DNA of 30,211 nucleotides. Source: Proteromonas lacertae (lineage: Eukaryota > Sar > Bigyra > Opalinata > Proteromonadidae). This document shows, in pieces, positions 18,553-27,349 of this stretch; within the stretch, counting starts at the first letter, position 1; each line of letters begins with the position of its first letter. The DNA lies in the NCBI GenBank assembly GCA_002245135.1, contig NGBS01000352.1, forward strand, positions 1-30,211, in the 5' to 3' direction. The notes under the pieces are model-generated. The model made no database searches. It had not been told where the DNA came from and saw nothing but the letters and a program-made list of their open reading frames with translations. The position numbers and the translations under genes were made by a program.

Positions 18553-19137
18553 ATGAGTGATTTACAAAATGAACTCGATGCTAGTATTGAAAAACACTTA
18601 CAAGAAGGTGAAATGTATGAGAATGATATGTCTGAAGTAAAATCATTAATTATTAAAGTATTTAAGGATATGCTGGATGGTATGTATTCTGTGATTGAAG
18701 AGTATGAAGATGATCCAGAATGGAGTGAACAACCAGGTGATGATATTGATATAACAATGGAAGAAGAAGAAGTGAAGGAAGAAAAACAAAGCGAATCTAA
18801 ACCTAAAAAAAGAAAGGATATAACAAAGTCAGATTCAGATTCACAGATATGTAGTACTTGTGGTAAGAAGAAAGCTAATGATGAATTTGGTTATAAGAGT
18901 GAAGGTGTATTCTATAAATCTTGTACAGAGTGTAGAAATAAAAAGAAGAGAAGATATGAAGAAGTAAAGAAAGGAAGTGATAATAGTGGAGAAGATAAGA
19001 AGCGTAAAGTAGAGAATAGTTCCACTGCCGAGGGTCGACCAAAGGTAGATATTGCTAAAGTAGAAACACCTACAAGTTCTATCCCGGGGGTAGCTACAGT
19101 AGATCTAACTACATCACCTACTTGTATAATTAATTAA
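18553..19137 (+). CDS. Polinton zinc-ribbon protein
   Basis: A 194-residue protein. The N-terminal 70 residues are acidic and probably helical, a basic patch KPKKRK follows, and then comes a four-cysteine zinc ribbon: C100, C103 and C124, C127 (CSTCGKKKANDEF and SCTECRNKKKRR). This C..C-F-C..CR pattern is common in DNA-binding or modifying proteins of large DNA viruses and mobile elements. The C-terminus is disordered and Ser/Thr-rich. A DNA- or RNA-binding role inside the element is inferred from the ribbon and the basic patches only. Confidence 0.65.
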   Translation: MSDLQNELDASIEKHLQEGEMYENDMSEVKSLIIKVFKDMLDGMYSVIEEYEDDPEWSEQPGDDIDITMEEEEVKEEKQSESKPKKRKDITKSDSDSQICSTCGKKKANDEFGYKSEGVFYKSCTECRNKKKRRYEEVKKGSDNSGEDKKRKVENSSTAEGRPKVDIAKVETPTSSIPGVATVDLTTSPTCIIN

Positions 19138-19202
19138 CTTTTGGTTTAAAAATTCATTTTTATATTTCTATGCGTTTTTATATATAAATAATTTCACATA
19201 AT

Positions 19203-19586
19203 ATGCCATATAATACATCTTTAGTTATGTTAGGTGATATGAAAGATACTTTAAATGGTTTGAAACAAGAACTGTATATTTTATTAGGTTGTGTAGTTTT
19301 ATGGGTTCTTTATAAATGCAAGAGAATATGTGCATGGTGTTATCATAAAGCCTGTCCTCCAGAATTAAGTGAAATATTAGCTGAGCCAGAACCTGCTGTT
19401 CAATTAGCATTAAGAAAATCTACTATTGTTTCTGCTATTCCATTTACTTTAACACCTGAAAATAGTAGAATAAATTCTAGAAATGCTAGTGATAATGAAG
19501 ATGAAGAGCAATTAGAAACAGAAATAGAAATTATTCCTATTAATAAACCTGAGATTGAAATTCAAAAACCAATCATAAATATTTAA
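19203..19586 (+). CDS. Polinton small membrane protein
   Basis: A 127-residue protein with one hydrophobic segment at about residues 24-38 (LYILLGCVVLWVLYK) followed by a Cys-rich juxtamembrane stretch (CKRICAWCYHKAC) and an acidic tail. The layout suits a single-pass membrane protein with possible palmitoylation. Small membrane proteins are common in Polintons and related viruses, but no specific family was recognised. It follows the zinc-ribbon gene by 65 bp. Confidence 0.55.
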   Translation: MPYNTSLVMLGDMKDTLNGLKQELYILLGCVVLWVLYKCKRICAWCYHKACPPELSEILAEPEPAVQLALRKSTIVSAIPFTLTPENSRINSRNASDNEDEEQLETEIEIIPINKPEIEIQKPIINI

Positions 19587-19767
19587 TTTTATATATAGTC
19601 TTTTTTTCGTATTTGATTTTGAAAGTTGTTTTTTGTACCCCCCTTAAAAAATTACATAAAGAAAAACCGTTTTTTTCATTCACACTTTTCTTACTCATTT
19701 TCAGTATTTTATTTTTTTCATTTTTTTACTTTAATAGAAAATTAATTATTCAATCATTCAATCAAAA

Positions 19768-20943
19768 ATGCCAGCAGACAGAGTCAAACAACCAACCAAT
19801 TCAGAATTATGCTCCCAGCTCCCATTAAAGGGACAGGCTTATGAGTTCTATCAGAAAGTAAGTCGTAACATACAGCATTTAAAGACATTTTGCGATGAAA
19901 TGTATATTCAAAGTTTGGCTTATGATGACATCAAAAAATCAAAGAAGAAGCAAAGTCCACCACAATTCAACTATATCGAATTAGAGAAGTCAGCTACAGC
20001 AGTTTATTATTGCTTTTCATGTAAGTTTGATAATCAGAAGTTAATTCCCATCAAACATCTAGAGACATTAGATCAAAATGAGTATATGAATTTATACTTT
20101 AGTGACGATGAGATGAAGAGTATAGTAAAACCAAATGTAAAACCGATTAAACCTTTTATTCAACCTCAGTTAAAACAACAACAACAACCACAACAAGAAC
20201 CACCACCACCAACTGTACCTCAAAAACCTAAAAGAGTTTATAAAAGAAGAACTGATACTGTGAAGAAACCTAAAACAAAAGCAGTTATTGATAGTGATGA
20301 TGAATTAATTCATTTAAAGAAAAGAAAGATTGTTAAGGATTCTGATTTTGTTGATGAAGAACCAATGGGTATAATTGTGAAAGATACTGAATCAAGAACA
20401 TCTGCTGATGATTTATTAAGTAGCCAAAGTCCTACCTTTACACCTCCAATGTCACCAAGGTCTGATACTACACTTCTTGATGTTACTGATATTGATATAC
20501 TGGATGCTGAATTGAAGTATTTTAATGCTGAATTAACTAAAAAAGATGAAGAAAAACAAAAAGAGATAGAAGAGAAAATTAAACATCAAGATGCTGAGAG
20601 AAAGAAACAAGAAGATGAAGAAAAAAAGAAAAAACAACAACAAGAAGAAAGAGTTAGAAAAGTACAAGAAGAAGCAGAGAGAAAAAGAAAACAAGAAGAA
20701 GCAGAAAAGAAAAGAAAAGAAGAATTAGTTGTTATTAGAATGCTTCAAGAAGAAGAGAATATGAGACAACAAGAAGAGTTAAGAAAGAAATGGGTATTAG
20801 AACAAAAGAGACAAATGGAAGAAAAGATGAAAAAAGAAAACGATGAATTAGAAAAGAAGATGGAAGAAGAGTTTAAGAAGAGAATTGAAGAAGAGAAAAG
20901 AAAGAAAGCTGAAGAGTTTGAGAAGATGATGAAGAACTTATAA
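19768..20943 (+). CDS. Polinton coiled-coil protein with proline-rich hinge
   Basis: A 391-residue protein. The first 110 residues look globular (YEFYQKVSRNIQHLKTFC...). A Gln/Pro segment (KQQQQPQQEPPPPTVPQ), basic patches (KPKRVYKRR, KKRK) and a Ser/Pro stretch follow. From about residue 245 to the end it is a continuous Glu/Lys/Gln-rich helix with heptad character, very likely a long single helix or coiled coil. Function unknown; a structural or scaffold role is an inference. The spacer before it (19587-19767) is T-rich with no visible gene. Confidence 0.6.
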   Translation: MPADRVKQPTNSELCSQLPLKGQAYEFYQKVSRNIQHLKTFCDEMYIQSLAYDDIKKSKKKQSPPQFNYIELEKSATAVYYCFSCKFDNQKLIPIKHLETLDQNEYMNLYFSDDEMKSIVKPNVKPIKPFIQPQLKQQQQPQQEPPPPTVPQKPKRVYKRRTDTVKKPKTKAVIDSDDELIHLKKRKIVKDSDFVDEEPMGIIVKDTESRTSADDLLSSQSPTFTPPMSPRSDTTLLDVTDIDILDAELKYFNAELTKKDEEKQKEIEEKIKHQDAERKKQEDEEKKKKQQQEERVRKVQEEAERKRKQEEAEKKRKEELVVIRMLQEEENMRQQEELRKKWVLEQKRQMEEKMKKENDELEKKMEEEFKKRIEEEKRKKAEEFEKMMKNL

Positions 20944-21082
20944 GTATTAATATATATACTTTAAATTTGTCTGGTTTATGCTTTAATCCATATACTTGAA
21001 AAAGCACTTTGAATTCATTACTTTGATAAAAATTGGTGTTTGTTTAATATGTAAAAAATAACATAAATAAAAAACATAAAAA

Positions 21083-22243
21083 TTATACGAAATCATTAAA
21101 TAGCGAATTTTTCTTATATACTCTACCATATCTACTTTTTCTACCTTCTGGTGCTGGTTGAATATCTGGTTCTATAGGTTGTGCTTCATTATTTATACTA
21201 TGAATTTGTCTTAATCTAAACTTACCATTTGTTGTAATACTATTAACTGGTACTCTTTTTATTTCATGTGATTTGAATCTATATGAACCTATATCTCTAG
21301 GATTGAATTCTTTAGGTATTGTTCCATCCAAGTTCTTAACAGAATATGAAAACGGTCCAACTTTGTGTATTTGGTATACTTTATCAGTATAATAAGTAGT
21401 TTTTTGAAGTTTGTTATCTCTACGTTCTTTTATTCTGACAAAATCATCAGCTTTAAAATGAGTATCACTTTTACGCTTCTTTAAGTTTCTAGCATGGGAT
21501 TCTTTATACAATCTATCTTGGACTTCAAAATCATTGAATACTTCATTTGGAGTTAGATTATTGAGTGCAGAATGTGGTTTTGCATTGTAATCATCTACAA
21601 CAGTATATACTATATTACACAATGATTCAATATTGTTAATTTTATCAAATTCTTCATCAGAAAATGTATTAATTTTTCTATAAAACATATCTTTAATAGT
21701 TCTCACACATCGATCCAATATTTTCATTATATTATGTTCATTACGTTCTTTAAGTATAAATCGTATATGATTTTTATTAAACAAATCTAAAAATTTCTTA
21801 CCATAGATAATACCAGACTCTTCATCTGACAATATACTTCCTACAAAACGAGCGTTTTCATCCTTAGGTTGCATACCCTGATAAAACCATTTTTCAAACA
21901 CTGGATACACATCATTTTCTGATTTAGATTTAACATAATATATCCAACACTTACGACTAACAACTTCTATAATTAACAAAAATGGAACTTTTGTATTGTT
22001 GAAAAACACTAAATCTATCTGATATGATCCAGGTAACTTTTCAATTTCATATTTAATTCTATTCCTTTTAGTTGCAGTGATTTGATAATCTGGTTTAGAC
22101 TCTACAAGTTCACTACTAGCTTTTTTAATATCAGATTTTTTAAAGTTATTCTCAAGTTCATTTATAGAGAAATTAATAAAGTCTCGTTTGTTTAAATAAC
22201 CATATGTTTTGTATAACTCATTTATTTTATCTTGTAGTGACAT
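21083..22243 (-). CDS. Polinton integrase (retroviral-type, RNase H fold)
   Basis: A 386-residue protein that would catalyse insertion of the element's DNA ends into the host genome. The catalytic core spans about residues 65-245, with YQIDLVFF supplying the first acidic residue, SDEESGI the second, and a helical KILDRCVRTIKDMF region and DDYNAKPHSALNNLTPNEVF after it, the latter being the usual rve ending. A C-terminal SH3/chromodomain-like region follows (about 255-340: ADDFVRIKERR, YQIHKVGPFSYSVKNLDG). Order and length are those of Polinton integrases. It is convergent with the coiled-coil gene and co-directional with the next gene to the right. Confidence 0.85.
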   Translation of the reverse strand: MSLQDKINELYKTYGYLNKRDFINFSINELENNFKKSDIKKASSELVESKPDYQITATKRNRIKYEIEKLPGSYQIDLVFFNNTKVPFLLIIEVVSRKCWIYYVKSKSENDVYPVFEKWFYQGMQPKDENARFVGSILSDEESGIIYGKKFLDLFNKNHIRFILKERNEHNIMKILDRCVRTIKDMFYRKINTFSDEEFDKINNIESLCNIVYTVVDDYNAKPHSALNNLTPNEVFNDFEVQDRLYKESHARNLKKRKSDTHFKADDFVRIKERRDNKLQKTTYYTDKVYQIHKVGPFSYSVKNLDGTIPKEFNPRDIGSYRFKSHEIKRVPVNSITTNGKFRLRQIHSINNEAQPIEPDIQPAPEGRKSRYGRVYKKNSLFNDFV

Positions 22244-22313
22244 TCAAACAATATATAAAAAATAATATGAATGATATATATTTAAAGAATTAATGAATTA
22301 AAATATAATTAAA

Positions 22314-23081
22314 TCATTCTTCTACCTCTCCCAAATCCTTATCACTTAAAGCGTTACCAAAGTTAATAGACTTAGCAGCACTAATAAAACCATTACTAAT
22401 TACTTTCTTAGCAGGGAATGGTCTACGAGTACTAATTAAATCACTATCTTCTATCTTAGTTCTCTTAATTCTTGGAGGTGAAACAAATTTGTTTTGATTA
22501 GCTTGTTCTTTCTTAATTTTCTTCTCATTACTTCTTCTAATAGTTGTAGCTAAATCAGGATTTTCATCATAACCAACAATATCACTACAAACTCTATGAT
22601 TAACAAAGTTTTGAGTACCATTACTCTTAATAGAGATTTGATTATCAACAACACTTACAGCAATTTTACTACCAACATCAACATCAGATGGAACTCTATA
22701 GTTACTATTATCCCATATCATAATAGAATTGAAATTGTGGAAGTATTTAATACCATGTTGAGGTTCTCTACATCCTACACTGATCAAATATCCACGAATG
22801 ATTTTTTCTATAAAGTCATTCTCGTTTCTATCATAAATTTGTTTCAATACATATTTCACTTCATCAGCTGAATATGTTTCAAAATCTCTTCCATTATTAA
22901 TTACAACTTTATGATCCAAATCATGAACAAAAGTAATCAATACATATTGGCTGGTTTTAGTAGGCTTAACTGTAATACTCTCAACAGTTCCTTTAATAAT
23001 CCACTTGTTACATAACTTTGGATTCTTGTAGTAATCACTGAATTCTACATCTGTAGCTTCATAGGGTGTTTCGTTACTCAT
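22314..23081 (-). CDS. Polinton protein of unknown function, possibly OB-fold DNA-binding
   Basis: A 255-residue protein. The first 160 residues have strongly alternating beta-strand character (KWIIKGTVESITVKPT, YVLITFVHDLDHKVVIN, VGSKIAVSVVDNQISIKS), which would suit an OB-fold or similar small barrel. The last 90 residues are basic and disordered (KKIKKEQANQNK, PPRIKRTKIED). It sits beside the polymerase and shares a divergent promoter with it. A single-stranded DNA-binding or replication accessory role is therefore plausible, but it is inferred from context and composition, not from a recognised motif. Confidence 0.5.
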   Translation of the reverse strand: MSNETPYEATDVEFSDYYKNPKLCNKWIIKGTVESITVKPTKTSQYVLITFVHDLDHKVVINNGRDFETYSADEVKYVLKQIYDRNENDFIEKIIRGYLISVGCREPQHGIKYFHNFNSIMIWDNSNYRVPSDVDVGSKIAVSVVDNQISIKSNGTQNFVNHRVCSDIVGYDENPDLATTIRRSNEKKIKKEQANQNKFVSPPRIKRTKIEDSDLISTRRPFPAKKVISNGFISAAKSINFGNALSDKDLGEVEE

Positions 23082-23165
23082 TTTATATAAGGGAGAGATG
23101 AAAATAAAAAATGACTAAAAATGTCAAGAAAAATGAAAATGAAAATTTCTTTTTATTTTTAAAGT

Positions 23166-23195
23166 CGACCAATCAAATCATCCGACCAATCAAAT
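23166..23195. promoter_or_regulatory. Divergent promoter with two CGACCAATCAAAT boxes
   Basis: Two exact 13-nt copies of CGACCAATCAAAT lie at 23166-23178 and 23183-23195, with start points 17 bp apart. They sit in the 159-bp gap between the divergent polymerase gene and its left neighbour. They contain a CCAAT core. A TATATAA stretch lies just before each start codon. A shared bidirectional promoter is the simplest reading. Confidence 0.5.
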
Positions 23196-23240
23196 TTCAT
23201 ATTTCCATTTTTGATTTATTTCTCGAATTCTGTCTATATA

Positions 23241-26200
23241 ATGAGCAAACATAAAAAGCTTTTAAAAGCATTTTTTAAGCTTCTAGAACAAACTTTTAAT
23301 AAAAATAAACATCATAAGCATAAGCATCACCATCATCATAAACATAAACATACAGATGAACCACCACCACCTCTACCTACACCACCAGAAGAAGCTCCAA
23401 AACGAAGATTAGCGCCATTATTTAGTACAGATGCTATTCAAAATAAAAAAAGATACAATAATGATATACCAATAATCAGTGATACATTCTTTGGTGGATT
23501 AATGCCTTCTTCCCTACCAAAACCTAACCAAAATCAAAGATTTAATGATAGAATACGTGATGCTAGAGAAGTTGATAAATCATCTCAAGGTGTTACCAGG
23601 AAATGGGTTTTCAATTATAACAATAGAAATTATAGTACACCACAACAATGTTATCATGATTTTGTTAATAATAGTGATATCAAAGATATATTACATGAAC
23701 TAGCTGATACTATGAATATGATAAAATTTTTCTTTATTGTACGTTCAATTTATATACCTGATGAGTCTACTGACAGTGATGATGAAGTTTCCATATTTAG
23801 TCGTAGTAGACTATGTGAAATAACAAAAATGTCTACTGTAGGTGAAATACAAACTATACTGGAGAATATATTTACACAAATATCAGAAGATGATTCAAAT
23901 CACCCTCAAAGTGGTCTTACTTTTGCTAGAGTAAATACTATAGAATTATATGTAACAAAATTTAAAGTAATACGTGGAAGCAGTTTTATTGCTTTACCTG
24001 CTAAACTTCAAGGTCTTAGATGTTTAACAAATGTAATAAATGAAGATAATGAATGCTTTAAGTGGAGTGTACTATGCTCATTATATTCTAATAATCTACA
24101 ATGTAATAAAGATAAACCTGAAAAATACAAAATGTATGAAAAAAAACATGATTGGAGTATGTTAACATTCCCTGTTGATGCTACAGACAATGAATCTATT
24201 GATAAGTTTGAAACAAAGAATCGACTAAATGTCAATATATTTTATATTGATATTGCTAAAGATAAAGAAGAAATATTCTTACCCATTCATTTATCTAAAC
24301 AAAAGAAATCTAAAAAATACAGTGTTGTAAATCTATTGCTAATAAAAAATGAAGATGGAAATTCACACTATGTAACAATAAATACCTTACCTGCTCTATT
24401 TAGAAAAATGATAGATAAAAAGAATAATACTAATAATATATTTGTGTGTCCATATTGTCTCTTCTATACTTACGATGATGGATCCTTTAATAGTCACCAA
24501 ATATATGACTGTCAAGATAAAGAGAATGTATTAAGATTATTCCCTGATAAAGATGATAAAGAAAAATCATACTTAAAATTTAGACATTGGACTCACCTCC
24601 AAACATTGCCAGTTGTTATGTATTATGATACTGAAACTTATTTTGTACCATATGATAATGAATTGAATTTAAGTAGATATAAATCTATGGAAGAAATAGA
24701 TAATAATGATACTAGAATAGAATTATCAAAAACTGAGCAATCTATTATGGCTAGGCATAAGCTTTATTCCTACTGTATCTATGTAGATAGTAAAATACCA
24801 GATATAAACAGTTTTACTGTGATTAAATATAAACAAAATGAGGATCATAATATTGAAAATGATTTTGTATTGGATATATTAAATATATACGATCAAATAT
24901 GTACAGTTTACAGTTATAGACTAGCTAATCCTAAACCTTTTGATGGAGATGAAATAGCTAAGGATATACATAATAAAAAGAGAAAATGTGACTTTTGTGG
25001 TAAACCATTTAATTCTATTGATCATGTAAAGGTACTTCACCATGATCATTTCACAGGTCATTATATTGCTTCAATTGGTAGTAATGAGAATCTAAATATT
25101 GATATAAAAAAATTAAAAGTACCAATAATAGGTCACAATGCTATGAAATATGACCAGCATTTCATAGTAAAGGAATTAGCCAAATTTGCTGCAATAACTA
25201 ATAGTCCACTCAATATTATACCTAATACAGATGAAAACTATAAGTGTATACAATACAAAAATTTGGTGTTTATTGATAGTTATTTATTCTTAGCAGGTTC
25301 TTTAGCAAATTTAACTAATGATCTAAAAATTACAGCAGAATTAAATAATACTAAGAAAGAAAAATTCAAAACAATTTATGAGAATTTTAAAGAATATAAT
25401 GGACATTACCTAGATGATGAAATTATTGAAAAATACTTACTTCAAAAGAATTATTTTCCATATGAGCATATGACATCTCTTGAAGCTTTTGAAGAAAATT
25501 TCAAAGATCTTACTATAGATGATTTTAAGTCTAAATTGAATGATAATGAAACTATTAAACCTGAAGAATTTGATTTTGCTATGGAAGTAAATCAAATATT
25601 TGGATTTGATAATATACGTGAATACAATTTATTTTACTTGAAAATTGATGTTTATATTCTTCAGTCTATATTTAATGATTTTAGAGATAATATATTTGAT
25701 ACTTTTCACATAGATCCTTGTTGGTATATTTCATTACCCAGCTTATCACTTGATCTATTCTTGCATGTATCTGATGTAGAACTTAAATTATTTTGTGAAC
25801 CTGAATACTATGATTTTATATTGAATGGTTTATACGGAGGATTATCATATATTGGTAAGCGTAAGGAAGATGCAAATAACAAATTTATGAAAAATTATGA
25901 TGAAACTTTACCTAGTAAATTCTTATTATATCAAGACTATAATTCTTTATACCCTTCAGTTATGGCTTCTTGTAAAATGCCTTTAGATGACTTTGAATTT
26001 ATTGATCCAAATTCTATTACATTAGAAAGTATACTTGATTTACCATATTATGAAGAAATGGATCAAGATAGATTGGAGAATAATGATTTTGGTTATATAT
26101 TAGAAGTTGATATCGAGTTACCTATAGAGCTACAAGACAAGTTTAAAGAATATCCATTACTACCTGAAAGGAAGAAAATACCTAAAGAATGGTTATCTGA

Positions 26201-27313
26201 TATACAAACTGAAAGAGCTGAAAATCTTGGTATTATACATAAAGAAAGAGGTACTTACCATGCTACTGAGAAATTAATAACTGATTTGTATCCTAAAGAA
26301 AAATATATAATACACTACCAAAATTTGAAGTTTGCAGTTGAACATGGCTATAAAGTGGGTAAAGTGTACAGAATAATGAGATTTACTGAAGGTCTATATA
26401 TGGGTAAATATATTAATACTATGGTACAAAAAGAGTCCAAGCTAAAGAAAACAATCAAAATACTACTGCAGACTATATAAAGAAATTAATGAATAGCTTA
26501 TACGGTAAATTTATGGAGCGTGTTGAAAAGAGAAGTAACATTTCTTTAATTACTAATGAAGACCAAATGATTAATGCTGCAAGTGATCCATGGTTTAAAG
26601 ACTTTATCATTATTGAAGGTGATTTAAGAATTGCACATTTTCATAAAAAGCTATATGAAATTAATAAACCTATACAAATTGGAATGGTTATCTTAGCACT
26701 GTCTAAACTCAAAATGCAAAAATATTGGTATGATGTATTGGATAAAAAATATGGTTCTGATAAGCTAACACTATGTATGACTGATACTGATAGTTTACTT
26801 TTCTCAGTTGAAACTAATGATATTTTTAAAGACTTAGAGGATCCTATCTTTAATAATTGGATTGATGGAAGTAATTTGAAAAATCCCTATTTAGAAAATT
26901 ATAAGTTGGATATACATAGAGCTGTTCATCCAGGTACACTAAATCGATTAAAATTTGAAGAACAGGATAAGAATAATGTAAACCTATATGTTATAACAAA
27001 GTTTATAGGATTAAAATCAAAGTGCTATATATACGAAAAGGAGAAAGTGAATGATGATTCTGATAATAATACTAATACTGACAATCGTTGTAAAGGTATT
27101 AATGTGAAAGTTTCTAGAAAAATAACTTATGATATATACAATGATTTTGTTGAAGGTGCTAGTAAAAGTCAAAAATATGAAGTATGTCAAATCAAATCAA
27201 TACATCATAATGTTTATACAACAGTACAAAACAAAACTGGCTTAACCTATTATGATGATAAAAGATATTTTTTTGATAAATACAATACATTGCCATATGG
27301 ATATAAAAAATAA
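23241..27313 (+). pseudogene. Polinton protein-primed family B DNA polymerase, with about one break
   Basis: The ATG at 23241 is used because the open frame's earlier start is not ATG. The N-terminus has a His/Lys-rich run (HHKHKHHHHHKHKH). Next comes a domain with NEDNECFKWSVLCSLY and, later, GNSHYVTI, the Cys/His-containing region commonly found ahead of the polymerase in Polintons. Exonuclease motifs follow: YYDTET (Exo I), GHNAMKYDQHF (Exo II) and YLKIDVYI (Exo III). A CDFCGKPF...HHDHFTGHY zinc or HNH-like insertion lies between Exo I and Exo II. Polymerase motifs are DYNSLYPSVM (motif A), NSLYGKF (motif B) and DTDSLLFSV (motif C), the order expected of pPolB with terminal-protein priming. 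The reading frame has about one break and I describe it as a fossil copy. It is convergent with the long coiled-coil gene. Confidence 0.85.
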
Positions 27314-27349
27314 TAATTAATACTTATATATTTTTATAATTGTTTTATT

